Of a DNA stretch of 64,000 nt, positions 55,013 to 64,000 are shown in pieces. Origin of the DNA: Kalymmatonema gypsitolerans NIES-4073 (GTDB taxonomy: Bacteria > Cyanobacteriota > Cyanobacteriia > Cyanobacteriales > Nostocaceae); assembly GCF_002368435.1 (NCBI RefSeq), contig NZ_AP018264.1, positions 62,001-126,000 of the forward strand, read 5' to 3'. How positions within the stretch are numbered: the first letter of the stretch is position 1; each line of letters opens with the position of its first letter. A program made the position numbers and the translations under genes. The notes beneath the pieces were generated by a model. That model saw only the letters and a program-made list of their open reading frames with translations. It searched no databases and was not told where the DNA came from.

Positions 55013-56883
55013 ACTCTCCCATCCTCAAAGAATTCTGCGCCTAGCCCTTCAACAGTAGCAACGACCAATGCCCTGTCAAGAAATTCATTGCGTCGTTCGC
55101 AAGAAGTTTCAGCAATGAGTAAACATCCGTGACACGCAGCACCATGTAAAAATCTATCTTCTTGTTCGGCATCTGGTTGATGCTGGGCGCAAACTGGATC
55201 GTTAGAACAAAGCCTCCCCATCTCCAGTGCAACATCCAAATGGTATTCAATCCGGTTTCCTACTTGTACCAGTCCCCCTAAAGTACCTTCCGACCCAGGA
55301 GAACCAGTGTATAAAAGAATGCCATAACCAGATTCGCCAGCATAAATGCGTTCACGAATTGAACTAGCAGCATAACCACACTCCAAAGACACAGCTGCAA
55401 TCAATAGGTGTGAAAGGGAATGCAGCATAATGTAAGGTAATCCAGGGAATTTAGCTTTCTCTTGAGCAATACCTTTTTGTTTGCGCCAGATATCAAAGCC
55501 TTTTGCTAATTTTTTCCCTCGTTGCTGCACTGCATCTCGCTTGAGCCAATTATCAATTGCTTCTTTACGAAAAGCGATGAACACCCCTTCGCCTTTGTTT
55601 TCAATCGCTGGCACCCAAGTAGGCTCAATATCAAGAGCAGCTCGCCTAACTTGAATATCTAAATCGCCGTCAATATCAGGCATAATTGCCTCAAAGCGAG
55701 TAAAGCCAATTTGGGCGGTAACTTCCTTAAGTCGGTGTACTAAGACAATGCTTTCTAGAAGAGATTGTAATTTCGGTTTGATATTATCTAATTTCCGCGC
55801 ACGAGCATAAAAATCACTTTCTGGTACATCTTCTCCCACTTCAAAAGGACTAGATAGCAAAGTCTCAATTTCTACTTGCTTAATACCCTTGTATTGCTTA
55901 CCTTGTCCACCCTGTCTGCGCTGGACTTCTGCCCATACTGCTTCATCACTAAATCTTTCTAAAGCAACAGCTACTTTTTGCTTCCTGCGTTCTTTTTTTA
56001 CTTCATCACCACTTTCTACATACTGAAGAAAGTCTTCGTAGACTAGATTAACCGCCTTTTGCAAAGCGTCGTCAGAGTCTGGTAGAGAAATAACACTGAG
56101 AAGCTGGGAGAAATAAGCATTGCTGGCAGAGCGAACCAAAAGCCGATTATATTCTGGTTTTCCTGTTGACTCAGAAATGCAGAGTTCTTGGGCTTTGGGG
56201 CCGAGCCAAGGGCGATGTCCTTCACACTTTCCTAAGACCTTGCCATTGGGTACTGTTGCATCTGATAACTGACGACGAGCTTTGCAAGCTTCACAGCGCA
56301 CAAAAATATCAGCAAAATCGTTGCCAGATCCGCCTTCATCAAACCATAGCTGACCCCGACAGTTAGCTTGAGAATTTTCATGGACAAAACCACGCCAATC
56401 AATATCTTTGATGTGTCCATTAACACAAGCTTGTACAAAACGCACAGGTACGACTGGCACTTTCTTTCTGTCAGCATTGAGATATTTACCAGTTACCAAA
56501 CTACCCCAAGGTAGTAGAGGACGTGTCCGGTAAACTTTGGCATTGGGCGCTGCTTCATTTGGTTTAGGCCAAGTTTCTTCTACTTGAGCCACAAACCAAG
56601 TGGGGAAAGCAAAAGCTGTCATTCCAGTGCGAGATGCTTTCGGGTCTTTCTCGTCTACAGGTGGGGCATATAAGGCAATATCATTAACCCCTAAGATGTC
56701 AGCCACTCGTTGCTTTAATCGGTCTTCGTAAATACGTTTTTTGTCACCGTGCCAGTGGTTGAGTCCGCCAATTAGGATGGAATAATCGGGTAAATCCACC
56801 ATTGCCCCAGGGCCAAAAGTAGATAAGATTTGGCTTTGGCGAATCTCTCCAGATGGAGGACGCTTTTTGTTTGATTTACTCAT
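55009..56883 (-). CDS. drmB: DISARM DrmB (DUF1998 protein)
   Basis: A 624-residue protein. The C-terminal DUF1998 region includes H-S-L-S-H-L-L-I-A-A-V-S-L-E-C-G-Y, S-S-I-R-E-R-I-Y, L-L-Y-T-G-S-P-G-S-E-G-T-L-G-G-L and a Cys cluster (C-S-N-D-P-V-C, then C-H-G-C-L-L-I-A-E-T-S-C) that probably binds zinc. A second Cys set lies in the middle (R-C-E-A-C-K, G-K-C-E-G-H-R). The start, S-G-E-I-R-Q-S-Q-I-L-S-T-F-G-P-G-A-M-V-D, is the usual DrmB opening. It overlaps drmA by 4 nt, so they are coupled. DrmB forms the core complex with DrmA that recognises foreign DNA. Confidence 0.93.
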   Translation of the reverse strand: MSKSNKKRPPSGEIRQSQILSTFGPGAMVDLPDYSILIGGLNHWHGDKKRIYEDRLKQRVADILGVNDIALYAPPVDEKDPKASRTGMTAFAFPTWFVAQVEETWPKPNEAAPNAKVYRTRPLLPWGSLVTGKYLNADRKKVPVVPVRFVQACVNGHIKDIDWRGFVHENSQANCRGQLWFDEGGSGNDFADIFVRCEACKARRQLSDATVPNGKVLGKCEGHRPWLGPKAQELCISESTGKPEYNRLLVRSASNAYFSQLLSVISLPDSDDALQKAVNLVYEDFLQYVESGDEVKKERRKQKVAVALERFSDEAVWAEVQRRQGGQGKQYKGIKQVEIETLLSSPFEVGEDVPESDFYARARKLDNIKPKLQSLLESIVLVHRLKEVTAQIGFTRFEAIMPDIDGDLDIQVRRAALDIEPTWVPAIENKGEGVFIAFRKEAIDNWLKRDAVQQRGKKLAKGFDIWRKQKGIAQEKAKFPGLPYIMLHSLSHLLIAAVSLECGYAASSIRERIYAGESGYGILLYTGSPGSEGTLGGLVQVGNRIEYHLDVALEMGRLCSNDPVCAQHQPDAEQEDRFLHGAACHGCLLIAETSCERRNEFLDRALVVATVEGLGAEFFEDGRV

Positions 56884-59800
56884 GACTCTTCCTCCTCTAC
56901 CTCAAATCCATCAGGATTACGAACCCACAAATTAACTGTTGGCTCAACATCACGTAAACTGCGTTGAGCTTTAAATTTTCGTTCCTCTAGTGGTTTTTTT
57001 TCTAATTCCGGGTCAAGTGGGTCGAATAATAAAGGCGGCGCTTCCCCAACCTCACGCTGATATTGAAGGTTAATTTTTTCACCAGCAATCCGTTCCCATA
57101 AATCTAGTAAATCCTTAACTCGACCCCTGACTTTTTGACGGAGTGCTTCAGCATCAACCGCATCAAGTTCTTTGTCGTGCATCTCAGCACGCTTGGCGAT
57201 CGCATCGATGACAAAATTTAGCTCGTTACGGTGCTGAAGAATGTCAATCGCCCGAAGCGGTGCTGTCATCCCAGAATGTCCCAAACGTGCTAAAGCAACA
57301 GTAATCGCAGCAATCCCTCGGTCAATAGCACGAGGAGAAAAGGGTGTAACACTGGTAGCTTCTACTGCCCTATAGAAAGTAGCGTGCCAAGCAAAGAAAC
57401 GTTCATAGTGTGAGCGATCGCGCGGACGGTGAACGTTGAGTAATGTAACAACTAATCCTGGTCGTTCTTCATCCCGTCCTACACGACTGGTAGCTTGAAT
57501 GTATTCTGCGGCTGTTTTAGGTTGACCCAGAACTACCATTAAGCCCAAACGTGTAATGTCCAGACCGACAGAAATCATATTGGTAGCTAAGACTACATCA
57601 ACACGTTCTTTTTGGTCAAATGTTGCTTCTAAACGGCTTTTTGTATCTGCAACTTCACTTGTGCTGACACGAGAGGTCAATTCTTCTGGTTCATCGTCGA
57701 TTTTCCGATCCGCAAACAAACCCGAACTTTTACCGACTCGTTTTCGTTTGCTATAACCAATAAGCCGAGAGTTGACTTCATCTTCAACAATCCGCCGACT
57801 ACCACCCAGTTCACGCAAGGAATTAAAATATCCGAGTAATGTCATGTAAGGGTCTGCTGGATTATCGGGGTTTTTGCTCCCACCTGCTGCTAACCATTCT
57901 TTTTGTGCAGCTCCTAACAATGCTAAATAAGTACGTAATAATACTACTTTCAGACTTCGCCCTTGAGCAGCAATTCCGACATAAGTTCGAGCATTCTTTT
58001 CTTCGGCAGGTACTGTCTTCGCAAAAAAGGAATCGCGCCGATCTGGCCCTGGTGGCGGAAATACATCAACTTCATTTCGCCCAAATAATGCCTGAATCTG
58101 CTTAGTTGCCCGTCGCACTGTCGCAGTGGAAGCTACAATCTTCGGGCGGATTTTTTGACCATTTATTTCTCGACTGCATAAAGCATCAATTGCAGTTTCG
58201 TAAAGCCCTACCATTGTGCCTAAAGGGCCAGAAATCAAATGCAGTTCATCTTGAATAATTAAATCTGGTGGTGGCAGATAACCGTCAAGTGCTTTACCTC
58301 TACCTGGATAAACAGGGCTGTAAAAACCATCTTTGTCATGACGTTCTACACGTCCAAATAAAGCACCTGTTTCTCCTACCCAAGGCAAACTCGCAAATTT
58401 ATCTACTGTGGCGATCATAAAACACGGCAAGCGGCGATAAATCGGTTCGTCTACTGCTAATACTGGTAAAGAGCGATCGCCTCTAAAATGACAACGGCGA
58501 TTGGCGCAACTTATACGCAAGTCTATTGGCTGGTCTGGATTTGGCAATAGTTGAAATGAATTGCGGGTAAATTTAGTTCCGCACCAAGGGCAGTTTTCTA
58601 AAGGAATAGGTGAAGGTTTGCGATCGTTATTTAGAAAAGCAATAGTACGCGAACGAGCGCTGTTTTCATCATTGTCTCCTTTCTTGCCCATCCGGTTAGG
58701 TGTGGCTGCTTGTCCTACCCACAATCCAATTTCAAACGGCCATTTCCCCAGTTTTTCTACATCTTGCTCCCGTTCCAACTCTAAGGCGCAAATCATCGTC
58801 GCCGCACGTCCTAGTTGGTCAAGAGTGAGGAGGCGCAATGTGTAGCGCATCAGCACGCTCAGTCCAGCAGAGTCGATACCGGGATGACGTAGCCGCCGTA
58901 ATACAAGTGTAAAAGCTGCTAGTCCTAAGTAAGCTTCAGTTTTACCGCCGCCTGTAGGGAAGAATAGTAAATCTACCAGTTCGCGGTCTGAATGTTCGGG
59001 GTTGGCGATACCTACCAAGTTCATTAACAAGAAAGCTAGCTGAAACGGTCGCCAAGTTGGAGGGGCTACAGATTCGGGAGTAATGTTTTTCTTATGAGTC
59101 GCACGCTGGCGAATTGCTAAGGCGATCGCTCGATTAGCAATGCGAAACGCATCTAATACTTGTGGGTCATCCAATGCGCTTAAACCAGCAGCAATTCGGT
59201 CTTTAGCAATTCCGGCTCGATCTAATAGGTCTTTAGCTACACCTAAGCGTTTTTGCCCAGTCGGACATTTCACTCGTTGCTCATCTATCCATTGGGAATA
59301 AGCACTAACCATTGGACTGAGCAGATTTCGCAATGCTTCTGCTGTCGGTGCGGCGGCTAAGGCTTCCATGCCGACTTCGACATTTTTAACCTGGGTTGCA
59401 ATTACCTTTTCTACGTCAGCAGTTGGTATCCAAGCGGTTCTTACTTCTTGACAGCCACCATTGGGATTTGCAACTGCGATCGCAGAAACGTTATGACCAA
59501 CAGCATATTCGTAATCATCTCGGTATTGCAAATCAGCAACTTTCTCATCCCAGTCATCGCCATCCCGCCCACGTAAATTGGGGCGTGGTACAAAGGAATC
59601 GGCTGTCTGAATTATTAAATTTGTTTGGAAAGCATAACCAGCATCCCGCTTTTGGTCAGGGCTGGGGCGGCGATGATTAACCAAGAATACTGAAACTGAG
59701 CGTGTTCCTGCTGGTACTAATTCCTCAGAAGTTACGGAGCGAACTGAGACAACCAGTTGTAAACCATCGCTGTTAGGAACATTTAAATATATTGGCGAAC

Positions 59801-60326
59801 TGCTCCCACTAAGGGGAATCTCTAGTTGTTTAGTCGTATTGCCTAAATTTAAACCAAGGTCTAATTGAGTCGGTCTGCCGCTTGTACGCAACGGTACGGT
59901 AAGTTCAGCCTCTCGTGGAACTCTCTGCCAATCACCTGTGAAGGTAATTTCTTTTCCTTCGGTTTCTGGTTTGGTTAGTGGTTGGTAATCGCCCCACCCG
60001 ACAGTAACATGAAGTTGATTAACAGTTTGGGGTAAAAGCACACTTAATCCCATTGAAGAAGGGAAATAAGCTTTACGGGCAAAGGCTTTCTCTGGAATCT
60101 TTTCGTCTTCGCCAGAGCCAACACGTCCAACTTCGTCCATTTCCTCATCGCCAGAGTTATCCACAACTGGTGCGCCGTAAGGTACAAGGAATCCCGTGAG
60201 ATACCACTTGGAAGGAGCCTGATCTAAAGTTTCTTCAGCGTGGACAGCATCATCGGGTGTTGGCCCCACAAGGTCAAGTTGTAAGGCATCAATCAGATGC
60301 GATCGCACTTCGGCAGATGTGGTCAT
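56880..60326 (-). CDS. drmA: DISARM DrmA helicase
   Basis: An 1148-residue SF2 helicase-like protein. Walker A is F-F-P-T-G-G-G-K-T-E-A-Y (Lys462), motif II is D-E-L-H (693-696) in L-I-I-Q-D-E-L-H-L-I, and the helicase C part shows V-V-L-A-T-N-M-I-S-V-G-L-D-I-T-R and T-S-R-V-G-R-D. Putative zinc sites are C-P-W-C-G and C-A-N-R-R-C. The length matches DrmA. With DrmB it forms the core of DISARM, a phage-defence system that restricts DNA lacking host methylation and blocks entry. The promoter is probably upstream of drmMI, since gene gaps are short throughout. Confidence 0.94.
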   Translation of the reverse strand: MTTSAEVRSHLIDALQLDLVGPTPDDAVHAEETLDQAPSKWYLTGFLVPYGAPVVDNSGDEEMDEVGRVGSGEDEKIPEKAFARKAYFPSSMGLSVLLPQTVNQLHVTVGWGDYQPLTKPETEGKEITFTGDWQRVPREAELTVPLRTSGRPTQLDLGLNLGNTTKQLEIPLSGSSSPIYLNVPNSDGLQLVVSVRSVTSEELVPAGTRSVSVFLVNHRRPSPDQKRDAGYAFQTNLIIQTADSFVPRPNLRGRDGDDWDEKVADLQYRDDYEYAVGHNVSAIAVANPNGGCQEVRTAWIPTADVEKVIATQVKNVEVGMEALAAAPTAEALRNLLSPMVSAYSQWIDEQRVKCPTGQKRLGVAKDLLDRAGIAKDRIAAGLSALDDPQVLDAFRIANRAIALAIRQRATHKKNITPESVAPPTWRPFQLAFLLMNLVGIANPEHSDRELVDLLFFPTGGGKTEAYLGLAAFTLVLRRLRHPGIDSAGLSVLMRYTLRLLTLDQLGRAATMICALELEREQDVEKLGKWPFEIGLWVGQAATPNRMGKKGDNDENSARSRTIAFLNNDRKPSPIPLENCPWCGTKFTRNSFQLLPNPDQPIDLRISCANRRCHFRGDRSLPVLAVDEPIYRRLPCFMIATVDKFASLPWVGETGALFGRVERHDKDGFYSPVYPGRGKALDGYLPPPDLIIQDELHLISGPLGTMVGLYETAIDALCSREINGQKIRPKIVASTATVRRATKQIQALFGRNEVDVFPPPGPDRRDSFFAKTVPAEEKNARTYVGIAAQGRSLKVVLLRTYLALLGAAQKEWLAAGGSKNPDNPADPYMTLLGYFNSLRELGGSRRIVEDEVNSRLIGYSKRKRVGKSSGLFADRKIDDEPEELTSRVSTSEVADTKSRLEATFDQKERVDVVLATNMISVGLDITRLGLMVVLGQPKTAAEYIQATSRVGRDEERPGLVVTLLNVHRPRDRSHYERFFAWHATFYRAVEATSVTPFSPRAIDRGIAAITVALARLGHSGMTAPLRAIDILQHRNELNFVIDAIAKRAEMHDKELDAVDAEALRQKVRGRVKDLLDLWERIAGEKINLQYQREVGEAPPLLFDPLDPELEKKPLEERKFKAQRSLRDVEPTVNLWVRNPDGFEVEEEES

Positions 60327-60370
60327 AATATTCTCTGGGAATTCATTGGCATAACTGACGTTGAACCTGT

Positions 60371-63300
60371 TTAGACAGAAGCAGATGGGAAACCAGGAAT
60401 AGTTAGATTCGTTTCTGTCGCCTTCCGCGTTTTTCCTGCCTTTTTAGTATTCCCTTTTACCTTCCCTTTTTCAGCAGCTTTACCACTTAAAATTTCCGCT
60501 TCGGCGCGTTGCTGGTTGAGTTCGAGTAAACGGGCTAATACTTCGTCATGAATTTCTTCGGGCCAACGGTAGCGCCAAGGCTTTTTCTTCTGGCGTTTGC
60601 TGGTGTTTTCGTCGTCGTCTTCTTCGTCTTCGTAGTCAAGCAGAAAGGTGCAATCTGTGGAAATATCTGTCCAGCCATAAGCATCGAGGACAGCCCGATC
60701 CATTTGGGCGTGGAGTAAGCGTAGTTGTAAAATATCGGGGTGGCGTTCGTCGGGATCGTGGAAGCGGTTGTATGTGTCGGTGAGTCCCTGATTGTTGCGA
60801 ACCATTAAGGCAGTGCGGTATTCGTAGTATTCTTTGCCTATGGCTTCTAGGGTGGCGTTGGTTTCCCAGTTTTCGGGGAAAGGGAAGGTTTCAAAACAGT
60901 CTGAGGGATTGTAGCGAAGTCGGTCTTCCAAAGATGAACTGAAGAAACGTGCAAAGACTTCATGAATACAAGATTGAAGAACAGCAAAACTAGAATAAGT
61001 TTGAAAAGGAAATATATTTAGGCTATTAGCAAATACAACTGTGGGTTCATAAAAAATGAAAGATAAATGAGTTGACGCTTGAGCATTTGTTAATAAAACG
61101 CGATTAAGAGGTGCGATCGCTTTGTTACCTTCTTGGTTTCGTCGTCCAAAAAGCCACCACTGACGGCTATAACTTCCAGGCTTATTTTTTCTTTCTGGAT
61201 AAACTTTCTCCTCTACAATCTTCATTAAATCAGGATACTGTCGTGCTTCATCTTCATTCATCTCCCCAAAATTAATTACATAACGATGATATGCGTGAGT
61301 TGGACTAGAATTAACCTCTTCTCCACCTATATAAGGGAAAACTATCTCCGCATTTTTGGGATTTTGTTCAATCAGTTGCTGCATTTCAGCAATAGGTGTT
61401 GCATCAGGATTAGAATCATCAAATGTAAAACCCATTCCTAACACGATGCTACCTTGAAAGCTTTTATCAGTATTTACCAATAACACCTTTGGATCTTCAT
61501 TTGTTCCTGCATGAAATAAAAACGCAGAAATTAAGCTAACTTCCCGTCCATCTAGCAGTTTAATACCTGTATAACTTCCATTAAAAACATGAATAACACT
61601 CACTACAACTGCTGCTAACCCTGGCCACTTCATCCGCTTTTGAGCATTATAAAGTGTACCGCCTTCCTGACAGATATATCTTAAACCTGTGCTGCGGGTA
61701 TCACCTTGAGCAATGGTATTTGTGGCAATTAATCCAAAACATCCAGACTTGCGTAAGAGTGTAAAAGCTCGTCGAAAAAAATGCGCCACTAAATCACCAT
61801 TGCTATTTGTTTCAGGATGTACAAGAGGCAACCAATCCCTATAACCATCACCGAATACTGTACTAATACGTTTACCACCCAAAAAAGGCGGATTACCAAC
61901 AATCGCATCAAACCCAGGATTATCTCTATCAAATACTTCTGGAAATTCAATTTCCCAATTAAATGCCGGAACTGGTTTCTCGCCATACCGCAATTCTGCA
62001 CAAATCCGCCTGACATCTAAATCATCTTCCTGATTTTTCTGCCATTGATAAAACTTCAACCATGAATTATCACGCTCATCTTTTCTCGCCTTATCCTTAT
62101 CTTTGGCGAAAAATGAAGCAATAACTAAATCCCCTTTCAGCCGAATATCCGCCAACTCTGTTTCTATATTTTCGTAAAAATCGCGCTTGGCTGCATAATC
62201 ATCTTCATCTAAATTGTGAATTCCATTGCGATAAAACTTCGCTTTCTCCATTGCTAGATTAAACAAAGGTAAGTTTGGGTCTTTATAAGTTTTGTCTTCA
62301 TCCCAAGTAAACGTTTTAATTTGTTCAGAAGTTAACCCAACTAAAGAATCTCCCCACTTCAAAGCATGGTCTAAAAAAGTAAAAGGATGAGCCTTCGCCA
62401 AAGTCGCCAACCACAAAGATAATTTAGCTAAATTCACCGCAAAGGGGTTTTTATCCACACCATACAAACACCGTTGCGCCACTAACCGCCGCGCATAAAG
62501 CAACGGTTCTTCATCAATTGGAATTTCAGGTAATACGTTTTGCTTATTCCACGCTTCAACTAATTTTTCAGCCAACTGACGACAACTTTCGACCAAGAAT
62601 GCCCCCGACCCCATCGCCAAATCACAAACTTTCAACTCTAAAATCTGCTCTGGTGTGGGGTTTTCTCCCAACGCTTCTAAAATCGGTCTGAGGGTTTCTT
62701 TCACAATCGGCTCAGTCAATGCACGAGGCGTATAATGAGAACCACTCCGCCGCCGTTCTTCTCCCGGTTGCAAATACAGAGAACCCACAGACATTAAACT
62801 TGGCGTTTTCGGTGATACCTTGCGTCCTAAAGCCGCCACTACATCCTCTGGTGTCCTCGCATCCTTTAACTCTGTTAGGGATTTACCAGTAACTTCGCAA
62901 CCTGCAACATCCTTTAAATATTTAGCCCGTTCTCCCACCTTAGTTTTGAGAACTTCCTCAACACTGACAACAACTGTCACCGAAGATTTAGAACCTTTGG
63001 GTTTACTCCAAACACCGATGGCAGGACTACTTGCTCTTTCTACCTCGTAGCCCATAATTGCGGTATAGACGGAACCAATTTGCTCAACATCCAGAGAACG
63101 GTAAGACAGACGTTCTCCATCCAGTACCAGCAACCCTTGTAATACCCTGTGAATGACACCATCTGAAACGCGAGGGGGTTCAAGACTTTCCCCTGTTTGA
63201 TATTCTGTAGACTGGGGACGACCTTCTAAAAACGGATATTCATCTGGGTCAAATAGTTGCCCATGACGAGCAGGTAAGTACAAATCAGCATGACCGCCGC

Positions 63301-64000
63301 CGTCGTAAACCAAACGAAACAGACTCAGCAACCATGCCCAAGCACCATACCTCTGATCCATTGTATCCGGGTAGTTGCCTGCATCTTCTCGCAATCGCTC
63401 GTAAAGACCACTAACTGAGTAGTAGCGTGTATAAACTGCATCTTGAGACATCAGTCCCCGATCTTCAGCGTAAAGCAGGAACACCAACCGCAGCAAGATG
63501 GTAATTAATCCACCGTAAATATGCTGAGGCGCAGTAGTAGCAATGTCACCTATTAAGCCGCTTTTAGTAGTTGCATCTGCTATTTGGAAGCCGCGCAGTA
63601 AATCCCATAATGCCTCTAATACCTGCTCTGCTAGCTTTATAGAGACATCGTTTTGATATTTGCGGCTTTTTTCCAGGATTGCAGACAAACGGCGATCGCT
63701 AGGGACATTAAACAGTCGGTCAGCCGAGAGCAACATCTCCATTGCACCCAAAATCAGCCGCCCAGATACCTCACACATTGCCTGTACAGGAAAAGTCAGG
63801 TGTCCCGATGACTCCCCAAGTGGTGCATAAACCAAACGCAATTCTGTACCGTTGCACAACAGCCCAGTATAAACTTTCGTTTCTTTTAAAAGGCGCTCAA
63901 ACTTAGATTGGGGGCTGGCGTGCCAAGCAGTAGATTTACTATCCTCCGTGCCTGCGCTGTCAAGTTCAATACCATCAAAAAGCACCTGTACCAGCATCAT
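60371..64000 (-). CDS. drmMI: DISARM DrmMI adenine DNA methylase, N-terminus at window edge
   Basis: A Type I/IIG-like N6-adenine methylase of at least 1209 residues; an ATG lies at the very edge (64000), so the true start may be further out. AdoMet motif I is C-D-L-A-M-G-S-G-A-F-L (Asp460 counted from the edge), the catalytic motif IV is V-G-N-P-P-F (Asn703), and further Eco57I-like features are present (R-S-G-S-H-Y-T-P, L-W-L-A-T-L). The C-terminus is basic and Lys-rich. In class 1 DISARM this enzyme marks host DNA, so that unmodified DNA is attacked. It lies 44 bp upstream of drmA. The SNF2 partner drmD is not in the window and may lie beyond 64000. Confidence 0.9.
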   Translation of the reverse strand: MMLVQVLFDGIELDSAGTEDSKSTAWHASPQSKFERLLKETKVYTGLLCNGTELRLVYAPLGESSGHLTFPVQAMCEVSGRLILGAMEMLLSADRLFNVPSDRRLSAILEKSRKYQNDVSIKLAEQVLEALWDLLRGFQIADATTKSGLIGDIATTAPQHIYGGLITILLRLVFLLYAEDRGLMSQDAVYTRYYSVSGLYERLREDAGNYPDTMDQRYGAWAWLLSLFRLVYDGGGHADLYLPARHGQLFDPDEYPFLEGRPQSTEYQTGESLEPPRVSDGVIHRVLQGLLVLDGERLSYRSLDVEQIGSVYTAIMGYEVERASSPAIGVWSKPKGSKSSVTVVVSVEEVLKTKVGERAKYLKDVAGCEVTGKSLTELKDARTPEDVVAALGRKVSPKTPSLMSVGSLYLQPGEERRRSGSHYTPRALTEPIVKETLRPILEALGENPTPEQILELKVCDLAMGSGAFLVESCRQLAEKLVEAWNKQNVLPEIPIDEEPLLYARRLVAQRCLYGVDKNPFAVNLAKLSLWLATLAKAHPFTFLDHALKWGDSLVGLTSEQIKTFTWDEDKTYKDPNLPLFNLAMEKAKFYRNGIHNLDEDDYAAKRDFYENIETELADIRLKGDLVIASFFAKDKDKARKDERDNSWLKFYQWQKNQEDDLDVRRICAELRYGEKPVPAFNWEIEFPEVFDRDNPGFDAIVGNPPFLGGKRISTVFGDGYRDWLPLVHPETNSNGDLVAHFFRRAFTLLRKSGCFGLIATNTIAQGDTRSTGLRYICQEGGTLYNAQKRMKWPGLAAVVVSVIHVFNGSYTGIKLLDGREVSLISAFLFHAGTNEDPKVLLVNTDKSFQGSIVLGMGFTFDDSNPDATPIAEMQQLIEQNPKNAEIVFPYIGGEEVNSSPTHAYHRYVINFGEMNEDEARQYPDLMKIVEEKVYPERKNKPGSYSRQWWLFGRRNQEGNKAIAPLNRVLLTNAQASTHLSFIFYEPTVVFANSLNIFPFQTYSSFAVLQSCIHEVFARFFSSSLEDRLRYNPSDCFETFPFPENWETNATLEAIGKEYYEYRTALMVRNNQGLTDTYNRFHDPDERHPDILQLRLLHAQMDRAVLDAYGWTDISTDCTFLLDYEDEEDDDENTSKRQKKKPWRYRWPEEIHDEVLARLLELNQQRAEAEILSGKAAEKGKVKGNTKKAGKTRKATETNLTIPGFPSASV

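Overview
The window looks like a stretch of a large plasmid (or plasmid-like element) from a filamentous, Nostoc-type cyanobacterium. The HIP1 octamer GCGATCGC recurs (for example at 8296 and 17828). Most genes are AT-rich, and the gene set is one of replication, partition, mobilisation and accessory functions rather than housekeeping. No rRNA, tRNA or CRISPR array was recognised. All assignments come from reading motifs by eye; nothing was searched against a database.

Layout. 1-4953: a GC-richer oxidoreductase cassette (two SDR dehydrogenases, a secreted alpha/beta hydrolase, a cyclophilin-like lipoprotein, a cupin) facing a divergent AraC-type regulator. 5538-6432: two tandem paralogous small proteins, each followed by a strong terminator. 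6525-12212: an actin-like ParM, a catalase-peroxidase (katG) and a ParR-like protein, with shared short repeats upstream of parM and parR-like. 12213-14144: a MobC-like accessory protein and a relaxase. 14206-16083: a 26-bp near-palindrome, a small gene framed by two operator-like dyads, and a methyltransferase. 16478-25001: a 2581-residue giant protein and its small downstream partner. 25003-30312: a degenerate response regulator, two ParA-like ATPases, a membrane protein and an Rpn-family nuclease. 30435-34379: a primase-like replication protein with 16-bp iterons upstream, and ParB. 34900-46143: a transposase remnant and a long leftward operon (HTH gene, small membrane proteins, M23 peptidase, lysozyme-like protein, FtsK/HerA translocase, RusA nuclease, mini ATPase). 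46805-64000: a leftward defence island consisting of a class 1-like DISARM locus (drmMI, drmA, drmB, drmC) followed by a DUF262/HNH protein, a pentapeptide protein and an exonuclease-RecQ-UvrD fusion.

How the parts may fit together. Replication would start near the iterons and the primase-like protein. Two partition modules (ParM/ParR-like, and ParB with ParA-like ATPases) would stabilise the replicon; one exact 26-bp palindrome lies both inside parB and next to the relaxase gene and is a candidate parS/operator. The MobC/relaxase pair implies mobilisation. The FtsK/RusA/wall-hydrolase operon is a candidate DNA-transfer apparatus that does not look like a standard VirB set. The DISARM island would protect the host from phage.

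The most unusual gene is the giant protein. Its N-terminal third carries motifs in the order expected of the QDE-1/YonO class of two-barrel RNA polymerases, ending in D-Y-D-G-D. Its C-terminal third strings together 2OG-Fe(II) oxygenase-like, ASCH-like, NADAR-like and SLOG-like domains. That is the architecture of a polyvalent protein, the kind thought to be delivered with or made by mobile DNA to manage conflict with a host.
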